Of a DNA stretch of 6,783 nt, positions 1-5,638 are shown piece by piece (the first letter of the stretch is position 1; each line of letters opens with the position of its first letter). The translations under genes were made by a program, and so were the position numbers. A model generated the notes under the pieces. It searched no databases and was not told where the DNA came from. It saw only the letters and a list, made by a program, of their open reading frames with translations. Source of the DNA: Methanomicrobium sp. (GTDB lineage Archaea; Halobacteriota; Methanomicrobia; Methanomicrobiales; Methanomicrobiaceae); contig JAFZMT010000230.1 of assembly GCA_017553245.1 (NCBI GenBank), forward strand, positions 1-6,783, read 5' to 3'.

Positions 1-1
1 A

Positions 2-415
2 AAGACCGACGTAAACAGACTGGCGGTCGCCGCGGGAAAAATCTACCTGCGCGAAGAGACAATGAAGGCAATCCGCGAAGGAACGGTCGTAAAAGGAAAC
101 GTCCTTGCAACGGCGCGTGTCGCCGCGATACAGGGCGTAAAGAGAACCTCCGACCTCATCCCCATGTGTCATCCCCTCCCCATCGGCGGCGTCTCCGTCG
201 ATTTCGAGGACATCGCCGACGAAAACTGCATAGAAGCGACCTGCACGGTCAAGACCTACGGCAAGACGGGCGTCGAGATGGAAGCGCTTACCGGAGTCTC
301 GATTGCACTCCTCACAATCTGGGACATGGTCAAATCCGCAGAAAAGGACGAGCACGGTCAGTATCCCGTAACGGGCATTGAAGACATACACGTCGTCAGA
401 AAAGAGAAGAACTGA
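2..415 (+). CDS. moaC: Cyclic pyranopterin monophosphate synthase MoaC (5' truncated)
   Basis: This is the C-terminal part of MoaC, which with the radical-SAM enzyme MoaA makes cyclic pyranopterin monophosphate from GTP in molybdenum/tungsten cofactor synthesis in the cytoplasm. The frame is open from base 2 ([16 protein letters not shown]), so the true start lies upstream; an internal ATG at 62 is not the start because family sequence continues before it. Visible family signatures are [12 protein letters not shown] (the Cys-His of the active site), [11 protein letters not shown], and [10 protein letters not shown], whose Asp and Lys match the catalytic pair of the family. About 137 residues remain of a usual 150-165. 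The product fits methanogens, whose formylmethanofuran dehydrogenase needs a pterin cofactor. The next gene, rpl15e, is 225 bp away and unrelated. Identification is secure; only the N-terminus is missing. Confidence 0.96.
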   Translation, partial: KTDVNRLAVAAGKIYLREETMKAIREGTVVKGNVLATARVAAIQGVKRTSDLIPMCHPLPIGGVSVDFEDIADENCIEATCTVKTYGKTGVEMEALTGVSIALLTIWDMVKSAEKDEHGQYPVTGIEDIHVVRKEKN

Positions 416-430
416 GAATGAGAACGAGAT

Positions 431-466
431 GCGGCAAAAAATCCGCCGTTTCTCTCTTTACTCTCT
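431..466 (+). terminator. Possible moaC terminator: short hairpin plus pyrimidine-rich tract
   Basis: Sixteen bases after the moaC stop, CGGC (432-435) can pair with GCCG (445-448) across an A-rich loop, and a T/C-rich tract (about 449-466) follows. Archaeal termination often depends on T-rich tracts with or without a hairpin. The stem is only 4 bp, so the call is weak. Confidence 0.3.
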
Positions 467-480
467 TAATTATCTTAATC

Positions 481-540
481 CCTTTAATCAATATCCGAAA
501 CATACCAAACCTTTTTTGCATACAAGAACCAATATGTAAA
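481..540 (+). promoter_or_regulatory. AT-rich candidate promoter region for rpl15e
   Basis: The spacer between moaC and rpl15e is clearly AT-richer than the flanking genes here. TATA-like stretches occur near 485-494 (TAATCAATAT) and 531-538 (AATATGTA), and a purine-rich CGAAA at 496-500 could be a BRE. None is a strong match, so I cannot name the true TATA box. rpl15e must have its own promoter if moaC ends at the candidate terminator. Confidence 0.3.
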
Positions 541-640
541 GAACCTTTGAGGGCAACCTCCGCATCCCCGCGGAAATCCCGAAAAACGGTTAAAAAAGGA
601 ATGTGGCAAAAAATTGCTGAACCTTTAAGGTGAAATACCA

Positions 641-1231
641 ATGTCAAGATCAATGTACAGCTACGTCCGCGACGCATGGAAATGCCCGGACAAAACTGAA
701 GTAAAAGGTCTGCTCTGGAGCAGAATGCAGGAATGGCGTAAAGAAGGCAGCGTTGCACGTGTCGAAAGACCGACAAGGATCGACAGGGCACGCAGCCTCG
801 GATACCGCGCAAAGCAGGGAATCATCGTAGTCCGCGTTAAGGTTCGCCGCGGCGGACGCAGGAAGTCCAGATACATACGCGGTCGCCGCACGGCACGCAT
901 GGGAATGCGCCGCAACACAATGGGAAAGAGCATTCAGAGAATGGCGGAAGAGCGTGCATCACGCAGATACACCAACCTCGAAGTCCTCAACTCCTACTGG
1001 GTCGGAGAAGACGGAAGATCCAAATGGTATGAGGTCATCCTCGTCGACGGCAACCACCCGGCAATCAAGTCGGACGCTCACCTCTCGTGGGTATCCTCCG
1101 GCAAGAACACCGGACGTGCAGAGCGCGGACGCACAAGCGCCGGCATGAAAGGACGCGGAATGCTCAAGAGAGGCAAGGGAACCGAACACACCCGCCCGAG
1201 CATCCGTTCCAACCAGAACAAAGGAAAGTAA
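641..1231 (+). CDS. rpl15e: 50S ribosomal protein L15e
   Basis: This encodes the large-subunit ribosomal protein eL15, found in archaea and eukaryotes but not bacteria, which binds 23S rRNA. The 196-residue product has the expected family length. It begins [13 protein letters not shown] and carries the characteristic basic stretches [20 protein letters not shown] (about 68-87), the [11 protein letters not shown] segment, [14 protein letters not shown], and the [16 protein letters not shown] and [13 protein letters not shown] tail. The ATG at 641 is supported by a Shine-Dalgarno AAGGTGA at 627-633. The gene stands apart from moaC (225 bp) and from rnp3 (150 bp), so it may be transcribed alone, though rpl15e commonly sits beside the RNase P genes in archaeal genomes. 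Nothing is broken or unusual in the protein. Confidence 0.97.
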   Translation: MSRSMYSYVRDAWKCPDKTEVKGLLWSRMQEWRKEGSVARVERPTRIDRARSLGYRAKQGIIVVRVKVRRGGRRKSRYIRGRRTARMGMRRNTMGKSIQRMAEERASRRYTNLEVLNSYWVGEDGRSKWYEVILVDGNHPAIKSDAHLSWVSSGKNTGRAERGRTSAGMKGRGMLKRGKGTEHTRPSIRSNQNKGK

Positions 1232-1250
1232 ATAAAAAGATAAAAAATCC

Positions 1251-1285
1251 GCAAAGGTATCGGAATCTCTCCGATACCCTTTTGC
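1251..1285 (+). terminator. Hairpin downstream of rpl15e, likely transcript 3' end
   Basis: Twenty bases after the rpl15e stop, GGTATCGGA (1256-1264) pairs perfectly with TCCGATACC (1270-1278) around a 5-nt loop. GCAAA (1251-1255) extends the stem with TTTGC (1281-1285) across a 2-nt bulge. This makes about 14 bp of pairing, followed by TTTTGC rather than a long T run. It may end or protect the rpl15e mRNA; the function is inferred. Confidence 0.45.
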
Positions 1286-1288
1286 GAT

Positions 1289-1341
1289 ACGGTCGGTCAT
1301 TTCTGACCGTTTCCTACCGGCACGGCAGGACTTCCTGCCGG
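1289..1341 (+). repeat. Two further inverted repeats before rnp3
   Basis: Directly after the first hairpin come CGGTCA (1294-1299) with TGACCG (1304-1309), then CGGCAGG (1323-1329) with CCTGCCG (1334-1340), each with a 4-nt loop. Both have competing registers: ACGGTC/GACCGT (1289-1294/1305-1310) and CCGGCA/TGCCGG (1317-1322/1336-1341). The last stem ends about 41 nt before the rnp3 ATG. They could be processing or stability elements of the 5' leader; no known riboswitch or C/D-box signature is seen. Confidence 0.5.
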
Positions 1342-1381
1342 AAACAAAGATTCATTGCTCTTTTTCAATAACTATATTACA

Positions 1382-2116
1382 ATGATCTCAGACGCCTGTG
1401 TCTATTCTTATCCGCTGGGCAGTTCGTCACTGCGCCGGATGGCTCTTGAAGCAAAACATCTCGGATTTTCAAGGCTCGTCTGCGCAAACGCGGATTTTAA
1501 AGCCGCGACTCCGAAAGAGTTCGAAGGCAGGACGACCTTTGAGATATACGGCGTCGGGATTGTGCGGGGCGCGGTCATAAAAGCCGAAAACTTCAAGGAT
1601 TTTCAGAATCAGGTCAAAAAATACGACTCCGTGCCGATTGTTGCCGTCAATGCGGGCGACAACGCCTTCAACCGCAGTGTGCTGACATCGGGCAGAATCA
1701 ATATCCTCAGAAACATCGACGGCGCTCCGAAAAACGCCTTCGACGACGTCTGCGCGATAAATGCGCGGGACAGGTCGGTTGCCGTCGACATCGATCTCGC
1801 GCCGATAATCCGCAGACGCGGAATTGCAAGGCAGAAGGCGCTTACCGCATACGCCGAAATCCTGAAATTTCAGAGGAAATACGGCTTTATGCTCACGATA
1901 TCCACGGGAGCGCGGACTTATACCCAGCTTCGCGGCGTTCGCGAGATTCAGAATCTCTGCGGTCTCTTCGGCATGACCGATGAGGAGACACTTTCCGCAT
2001 TGAACTCGGTATCGGCGCTCTTAAACCCGCAGAATCCCGTCACGGTCAATCCGCGGGACTTTGCCGCGACCGTGCCCGCTGACGCGTCCTTTGATGACGG
2101 GGAGGAGATATCATGA
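1382..2116 (+). CDS. rnp3: RNase P protein component 3 (Rpp30 homologue)
   Basis: This is the TIM-barrel RNase P subunit Rpp30, which together with Pop5 (the next gene) binds the catalytic domain of RNase P RNA and supports 5' maturation of pre-tRNA. The product starts MISDACVYSYPLGSSSLRRM, matching the family pattern DACVYPxP..SLRR; LEAKHLGFSRLVCAN, SVAVDIDLAPIIRRRGIARQ and FMLTISTGA are further barrel segments. I chose ATG 1382 (244 residues) over a TTG at 1355, which would add nine residues that do not look like family sequence. No clear Shine-Dalgarno precedes 1382. The end overlaps rnp2 by 4 nt (ATGA), indicating translational coupling of two subunits that act as a pair. The last 20 or so residues are acidic and probably disordered. 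Confidence 0.93.
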   Translation: MISDACVYSYPLGSSSLRRMALEAKHLGFSRLVCANADFKAATPKEFEGRTTFEIYGVGIVRGAVIKAENFKDFQNQVKKYDSVPIVAVNAGDNAFNRSVLTSGRINILRNIDGAPKNAFDDVCAINARDRSVAVDIDLAPIIRRRGIARQKALTAYAEILKFQRKYGFMLTISTGARTYTQLRGVREIQNLCGLFGMTDEETLSALNSVSALLNPQNPVTVNPRDFAATVPADASFDDGEEIS

Positions 2117-2769
2117 AAGCGCTTCCGCCGACACTGAGGGTAAACAAACGCTATGTGCTCTGCCGCATCGTCCCGCACGGTCTGAATGCGGACGGAAAAG
2201 CCGTCTATTACGCCGTTTACGAGGCGGTCTCATCCCTCTTCGGTGACGCGGGTGCCGCCGAAATCGGCATGAGCGTCGTCCATACCGAAGGAGACTGGGC
2301 AATCGTCCGCTGCACGCGGGGATACGAGAAGAAACTTCAGGCGGCGGTATCGACGGTCAACGCAATCGGCGACATGCCGTGCGCAATCCGACCCGTTCTC
2401 ACGTCGGGAACAATACTCACGCTGAAGGAGAAAATACGCGACGCGCAAAGCCGTGCGGAATACGGCACGGAAAACTGCACGGAAAACGATGCGGATAACG
2501 AAGCGGATGCCGGCGCGGAATGCCGTGAGGATAACGGCGCGGGAAACGTCGCGGCTGACTCCGCGGAATGTGCGGGCTTTGCGGACGGGAAGGAATGTTC
2601 GGAATCAAATCTGCTATATGCAAAAAAGGACATAACCTTAAAAGGTATTTCCTATCGTCCCGTGAGAGTATCGCGGGAAAAGATTGATTTGTATAAAGAG
2701 GGAATAAAAAGCCAAGATTCTTTGTATTACACAATAAAAGATATTGAGGAGTTACAATGCAACCAATGA
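2113..2769 (+). CDS. rnp2: RNase P protein component 2 (Pop5 homologue) with repeat-expanded linker
   Basis: Residues 1 to about 112 form the Pop5 fold (start [17 protein letters not shown], then [55 protein letters not shown]), the partner of Rpp30 in archaeal RNase P. Typical archaeal Pop5 proteins are about 110-160 residues; this one is 218. The excess is an acidic, low-complexity stretch (about 115-165: repeated A-[DE]-N-X units with four cysteines) encoded by a 12-bp tandem repeat, followed by a 53-residue tail ([13 protein letters not shown].., YYTIKDIEE) with lower GC. The tail looks like a real conserved-type peptide rather than junk, but that is inference. The start ATG at 2113 overlaps the rnp3 stop and follows a strong GGAGGAGA (2101-2108). 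The stop lies 13 nt inside psmA. Confidence 0.92.
   Translation: MKALPPTLRVNKRYVLCRIVPHGLNADGKAVYYAVYEAVSSLFGDAGAAEIGMSVVHTEGDWAIVRCTRGYEKKLQAAVSTVNAIGDMPCAIRPVLTSGTILTLKEKIRDAQSRAEYGTENCTENDADNEADAGAECREDNGAGNVAADSAECAGFADGKECSESNLLYAKKDITLKGISYRPVRVSREKIDLYKEGIKSQDSLYYTIKDIEELQCNQ
2457..2576 (+). repeat. 12-bp in-frame tandem repeat (minisatellite) within rnp2
   Basis: About ten units of 12 bp run without phase change, each starting GG: for example GGAAAACTGCAC (2469), GGAAAACGATGC (2481), GGATAACGAAGC (2493), GGATAACGGCGC (2529), GGGAAACGTCGC (2541). The rough consensus is GGAWAACGNNGC. Because 12 is a multiple of three, every unit adds four residues ([24 protein letters not shown] and so on), giving an acidic Asn/Ala/Cys-containing linker. 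The units are diverged, so the expansion is not very recent. Confidence 0.85.
2688..2697 (+). promoter_or_regulatory. Possible internal TATA box for psmA
   Basis: TTTGTATAAA at 2688-2697, within the AT-rich 3' end of rnp2, resembles an archaeal TATA box and would place a start site near 2717-2720, about 40 nt before psmA. It could let psmA be expressed beyond the level of the RNase P genes. AT-rich coding DNA gives such matches by chance, so this is tentative. Confidence 0.25.
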
Positions 2770-3599
2770 ACGCTCAAATGGGAGGATACGACAGGGCAAT
2801 AACGATGTTCAGCCCTGACGGACGCTTATATCAGGTTGAATACGCCAGAGAAGCGGTAAAGCGCGGAACCACCGCACTCGGAATCAAATGTAAGGACGGC
2901 GTTGTGTTAATCGTCGACAAACGCGTAAGCTCCAGACTTCTGGAACAGTCGTCAATCGAGAAGATCTTCAAGATCGATGAGCATATCGCGGTCGCATCCT
3001 CGGGACTTGTCGGAGATGCGAGGGCACTCGTCGACCGCGCCAGAGTCGAGGCGCAGATAAACCACGTCTCATACAACGAAGCCATCGACGTGGAAACACT
3101 CTCAAAGAAACTCTGCGACCACATGCAGACACTCACGCAGTTCGGCGGCGGCAGACCCTACGGCACCGCGCTCCTGATTGCGGGCGTAAGCGACGACGTG
3201 CCGCGCCTCTTCGAGACCGACCCCTCGGGCACTCTCCTTGAGTATAAGGCAACCGCAATCGGCACCGGAAGAGCGGCTGTAATGAAGGTCTTTGAGGAGG
3301 ACTACAGCGACAAAATGGGAATCGCGGACGCAATCCCCATGGGACTCAAAGCCCTTCATGCCGCAACCGAAGGCAAGTATGACGTAAGCACGGTCGAAAT
3401 CGGCATAGTTGACTTGAAGACCTCGTCCTTCAGGAAGATGACCAAGGAAGAAGTCAAGGTCTGCGTTGACAAATTCGACGCGTCCTTAAAGAAAGAAGAG
3501 AAGAAAGCGGAAAAAGCCGCGAAGGCGAAGACCGAGACCTCCGCAAAGAAGGACGACGCGGCTAAGAACAAAAAACCCAAGACCGATAAGAAAGAGTGA
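2757..3599 (+). CDS. psmA: 20S proteasome alpha subunit with Lys-rich C-terminal tail
   Basis: PsmA forms the two outer seven-membered rings of the archaeal 20S proteasome, gating entry and docking the PAN or Cdc48 ATPase. The N-terminal alpha signature is clear: [20 protein letters not shown] at residues 11-30, containing the YDR gate residues, then [15 protein letters not shown], the [16 protein letters not shown] helix, [13 protein letters not shown] and the [11 protein letters not shown] region. As expected for an alpha subunit there is no catalytic N-terminal Thr. I chose ATG 2757, preceded by GAGGAG (2746-2751); ATGs at 2766 and 2778 are also possible, but family members begin MQP. The gene overlaps rnp2 by 13 nt. 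The core ends near residue 244; residues 245-280 are an extra tail with 15 lysines in 36 residues, rich in Ala and Glu, probably disordered and not part of the barrel fold. Confidence 0.97.
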   Translation: MQPMNAQMGGYDRAITMFSPDGRLYQVEYAREAVKRGTTALGIKCKDGVVLIVDKRVSSRLLEQSSIEKIFKIDEHIAVASSGLVGDARALVDRARVEAQINHVSYNEAIDVETLSKKLCDHMQTLTQFGGGRPYGTALLIAGVSDDVPRLFETDPSGTLLEYKATAIGTGRAAVMKVFEEDYSDKMGIADAIPMGLKALHAATEGKYDVSTVEIGIVDLKTSSFRKMTKEEVKVCVDKFDASLKKEEKKAEKAAKAKTETSAKKDDAAKNKKPKTDKKE

Positions 3600-3608
3600 G
3601 GTGTAAAA

Positions 3609-4310
3609 TTGATATCTCTTGAGCAGGCAGTAGTGGCAAGGCTTGAGAGCCACGGGGAGAAGTTTGAGATCCTCGTGGATCCCGATGAAGCGGCGCGCAT
3701 ACGCCAGGGCGAAAAGATCAACATTGAGGATGCCGTCGCGGCACTGTTCGTATTCGAGAACGCATCAAAGACAGACAAAGCCTCGGACGAATCGCTCAAA
3801 AAAGTCTTCGGAACAACCGATTTCGAGACAATAGCGCAGCGTATCATCACGAAAGGCGAGATTCACCTGACCGCGGAACAGAGGAAACACATGGTCGAGA
3901 TGAAGCGCAGCCAGATTATCACCTTCATCTCGCGAAACGCGATAAATCCGCAGACAAAACTCCCGCACCCGCCAAAGCGCATAGAGATGGCAATGGAGGA
4001 GGCAAGAGTCAGCGTCGACCCGTTCAAGCATGTCGACGAGCAGGTAAAAGAGGTCATGAAAGCCCTCAGACCGCTGATTCCGATTAAATTTGCGGAAGCG
4101 CGCTATGCGGTGAAGATACCCGCGGACTTCGCGCCCAAGGCATACGGCGAGCTGGCGGCGGCGACAACCCTTGAGAAGGACGAGTGGCAGAAAGACGGCT
4201 CATGGATATGCATCTGCAAAATCCCCGCCGGAATTCAGGGAGAATTCTTCGATCTCGTAAACCGTCTCACCAAGGGTGACGGCGAGGTAAAACTCCTCAG
4301 TCAGGACTGA
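3609..4310 (+). CDS. SBDS family ribosome maturation protein (SDO1 homologue)
   Basis: The archaeal relative of human SBDS and yeast Sdo1, which act in late 60S maturation by helping release the anti-association factor eIF6 (aIF6 in archaea). The 233-residue product has the full three-domain layout: an N-terminal FYSH domain (about 1-88, including [29 protein letters not shown] and [11 protein letters not shown]), a central helical domain ([40 protein letters not shown]) and a C-terminal ferredoxin-like domain (about 163-233). The start is a TTG at 3609, fixed by GAGGTG at 3598-3603 with a 5-nt spacer and by the family's usual ISLEEAVVARLE opening. It lies 9 nt after psmA, so the two are surely cotranscribed. 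In most archaea with this cluster rrp4 follows; here a noncoding spacer does. Confidence 0.95.
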   Translation: MISLEQAVVARLESHGEKFEILVDPDEAARIRQGEKINIEDAVAALFVFENASKTDKASDESLKKVFGTTDFETIAQRIITKGEIHLTAEQRKHMVEMKRSQIITFISRNAINPQTKLPHPPKRIEMAMEEARVSVDPFKHVDEQVKEVMKALRPLIPIKFAEARYAVKIPADFAPKAYGELAAATTLEKDEWQKDGSWICICKIPAGIQGEFFDLVNRLTKGDGEVKLLSQD

Positions 4311-4320
4311 GAATCCCTTA

Positions 4321-4440
4321 ATCGCGGCATAATGCGGCATTTACGGCGTTGTGCGGCGCGGGTGCATACGGTTGCGGCACGACTGTGCAACTTTGCGCAC
4401 GTTGCGGCACGGAGTGTCACGGCTGTGTGGGGTTGCGTCA
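4321..4440. repeat. GC-rich repetitive spacer after SBDS (GCGGC-type repeats)
   Basis: The first half of the 251-bp gap after the SBDS gene is built of short related words. GCGGC occurs at 4324, 4334, 4353, 4374 and 4404, and the 11-mer GTTGCGGCACG occurs exactly twice, 30 bp apart (4371-4381 and 4401-4411), with GTGCAA/TTGCGCAC partial dyads between. I see no gene, no RNA signature and no recognisable remnant of an exosome gene. It may be a decayed or simple-repeat spacer. Confidence 0.6.
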
Positions 4441-4443
4441 TGA

Positions 4444-4477
4444 ATCCGCGCTTTCGCAAAAATTTTGCGGGGCGGAT
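4444..4477. promoter_or_regulatory. Composite palindrome upstream of rpl37ae
   Basis: An inner perfect dyad CGCAAAAATTTTGCG (4455-4469) is nested in an outer perfect dyad ATCCGC (4444-4449) / GCGGAT (4472-4477), separated by short unpaired stretches of 5 and 2 nt. As RNA it would form a 13-bp interrupted stem with almost no loop; as DNA it resembles a site for a dimeric binding protein. It lies about 50 bp upstream of the rpl37ae TATA box, so it could be an operator or the 3' end of the psmA-SBDS transcript. Confidence 0.45.
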
Positions 4478-4526
4478 GGGAAATATTAAAGTACAGACCA
4501 GTCATAATTAATAAGGTTACAAATCC

Positions 4527-4536
4527 AATATATACA
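4527..4536 (+). promoter_or_regulatory. TATA box of the rpl37ae-rpoP-brix-pcc1-pfdB operon
   Basis: The AATATATACA run, preceded by the A-rich ACAAATCC, is the best TATA-like sequence in the window. A transcript would begin about 25 bp from its centre, near 4556, only some 6 nt before the rpl37ae ATG at 4562. No Shine-Dalgarno lies between, which fits a leaderless or nearly leaderless mRNA. Confidence 0.65.
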
Positions 4537-4561
4537 GACCTAAATTCGGGGCTAAGAAACA

Positions 4562-4852
4562 ATGGCAAAATCAGCAAATCAGAGAGCAAAAGGAAGGGTT
4601 GTCGGAACATCGGGCAGATTCGGTCCCAGATACGGCAGATTCCTCAGAAAGCGCGTCAACGAAGTCGAGAAAATTGCGAAAGCAAAGCATGTATGTCCGA
4701 ACTGTGCAACCGAAGCCGTTACCAGAAAGGGAACGGGAATCTGGGAATGCAAGAAGTGCGGATACAAGTATGCCGGCGGAGCATACGTCCCGCAGACGCC
4801 TAACCTTAAGGTTGCACTCCGTACAATTGAGCGTTCATTAATTAAAGAGTAA
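4562..4852 (+). CDS. rpl37ae: 50S ribosomal protein L37Ae
   Basis: This encodes eL43 (L37Ae), a small zinc-ribbon protein of the archaeal and eukaryotic large subunit. The 96-residue length is typical. The basic N-terminus ([21 protein letters not shown], then [11 protein letters not shown]) is followed by a zinc ribbon with ligands Cys45, Cys48, Cys63 and Cys66 (CPNC...CKKC) and the [14 protein letters not shown] segment. It is first in a tight block with rpoP 15 nt downstream. The upstream bases show no Shine-Dalgarno but do show a well-placed TATA box, so leaderless translation is likely. Confidence 0.97.
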   Translation: MAKSANQRAKGRVVGTSGRFGPRYGRFLRKRVNEVEKIAKAKHVCPNCATEAVTRKGTGIWECKKCGYKYAGGAYVPQTPNLKVALRTIERSLIKE

Positions 4853-4867
4853 ATGAGGTCTTAATTT

Positions 4868-4999
4868 ATGTCAGGTTATAAGTGTGCAAGGTGCAAACAA
4901 AAAGTGGAGATTGATATCAATGTCCGCTGTCCCTACTGCGGTCACCGCATTCTTTTCAAAGAGCGTGGCGCAGGTATAAAGACTGTTAAAGCCAGATAA
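4868..4999 (+). CDS. rpoP: DNA-directed RNA polymerase subunit P (Rpb12-like)
   Basis: A 43-residue protein, [20 protein letters not shown] then [14 protein letters not shown] and a basic tail GIKTVKAR. It is the smallest archaeal RNA polymerase subunit, the counterpart of eukaryotic Rpb12/Rpc10, which helps assemble the D-L-N-P platform. Zinc ligands Cys6, Cys9, Cys21 and Cys24 form the expected zinc ribbon, and the length is close to the family norm. GAGGT at 4855-4859, right after the rpl37ae stop, lies 8 nt before the ATG. Its stop overlaps the next ATG by one base (TAATG at 4997-5001). The rpl37ae-rpoP pairing is widespread in archaea, which adds confidence to this very short gene. Confidence 0.96.
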   Translation: MSGYKCARCKQKVEIDINVRCPYCGHRILFKERGAGIKTVKAR

Positions 5000-5400
5000 T
5001 GGAAGTTACCACTTCGCGCAAACCTGCACCGCCCCTCAGAACATTTTCAAAGGATCTTGCATTTTCCCTCGGAGGTCACTATACTCCGCGGGGAAAGGCA
5101 GGACTCGGCGAGATTGCGGGCATTGACGATGATCTTCTGATTGTCTCAAAATCAGGCAGATATTTTTTGATTGAAGTTTTTCACAACGAAGAACCCGTAT
5201 TTGATCTCTTATTCACCTCGTATTCGGTCGAGAACCGCGAGGGTGAACTGATAAGAGGTCTGGTTACGGGCAACCAAATTGTTTATGATAAACTGAGTTC
5301 ATATATCAAAGTTTGTAAAACGGAAGATAATCGGGATGTGCTTATCTTTGACGGTGCACAGAGACGGCGTTATGTCCTCAGACTCAAATTACAGGAATAA
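4999..5400 (+). CDS. Brix domain protein (Imp4-like, probable ribosome biogenesis)
   Basis: A 133-residue protein that opens with the Brix signature: EVTTSRKPAPPLRTFSKDLA, then LGGHYTPRGKAGLGEI. It continues with alternating strands and helices (DLLIVSKSGRYFLIEVFH, YSVENREGELIRGLVTGN). Eukaryotic relatives (Imp4, Brx1, Rpf1/2, Ssf1) bind pre-rRNA during ribosome assembly; archaea have a single short member, often in exactly this position between rpoP and pcc1. At 133 residues it is on the short side for archaeal Brix proteins, consisting of little more than the domain. The start is fixed by the one-base overlap with rpoP. Its last 29 nt overlap pcc1. A role in pre-rRNA binding is inferred from the family. 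Confidence 0.85.
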   Translation: MEVTTSRKPAPPLRTFSKDLAFSLGGHYTPRGKAGLGEIAGIDDDLLIVSKSGRYFLIEVFHNEEPVFDLLFTSYSVENREGELIRGLVTGNQIVYDKLSSYIKVCKTEDNRDVLIFDGAQRRRYVLRLKLQE

Positions 5401-5638
5401 GGCGGTCTTTCGTTTCGAGACGCCGTATGCAAAGACCATCTGGCAGGCTGTTCTGCCGGAGGACGAGGATATGGGGCGTTCGTCGTCGAAAGTCTCGTTC
5501 TGCGACGACGGCGGCGTGCAGTCGGTTATTCTGACTGTCGAGGCTGACGACATATCGGCACTTCGTGCGGCACTTAATACATGGCTACGATTAATTCAGA
5601 TCTCCGAAGAGATGCAGGAGGCAATAAGAGATGAATAA
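5372..5638 (+). CDS. pcc1: KEOPS complex subunit Pcc1
   Basis: An 88-residue protein of the Pcc1 family, the small dimerising subunit of KEOPS, which with Kae1, Bud32 and Cgi121 installs N6-threonylcarbamoyl on A37 of ANN-decoding tRNAs. Recognisable pieces are FRFETPYAKTIWQAVLPE near the start, then SSKVSF and LTVEADDISALRAALNTWLR, the helix with A-D-x-x-A-L-R-A that is typical of Pcc1. I prefer ATG 5372, which overlaps brix by 29 nt; ATG 5336 in the same frame would add 12 residues lacking family character. No good Shine-Dalgarno precedes it, so translation probably depends on coupling to brix. Its last 8 nt overlap pfdB. Confidence 0.88.
   Translation: MSSDSNYRNKAVFRFETPYAKTIWQAVLPEDEDMGRSSSKVSFCDDGGVQSVILTVEADDISALRAALNTWLRLIQISEEMQEAIRDE

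Noticed and set aside
418..633. A 71-codon frame just after moaC with a hydrophobic stretch
   Set aside because: It lies in AT-rich leader DNA, has no Shine-Dalgarno or familiar sequence, and runs through the likely promoter of rpl15e. The hydrophobic part comes from T-rich codons.
1289..1346. H/ACA or C/D box guide RNA before rnp3 (ACA at 1344-1346 after the third hairpin, CTGA at 1303-1306)
   Set aside because: There is no kink-turn, no pseudouridylation pocket and no matching C box; trinucleotide ACA alone is not evidence.
4341..4610. Minus-strand frame over the SBDS-rpl37ae spacer, considered as an exosome gene remnant
   Set aside because: The translation shows no S1, KH or RNase PH features, and the frame overlaps the rpl37ae promoter and start.
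641..4852. Long minus-strand and alternate-frame open stretches over rpl15e, rnp2, psmA, SBDS and rpl37ae
   Set aside because: They are antisense or shifted shadows of clearly recognised genes, with low-complexity products and no signals of their own.
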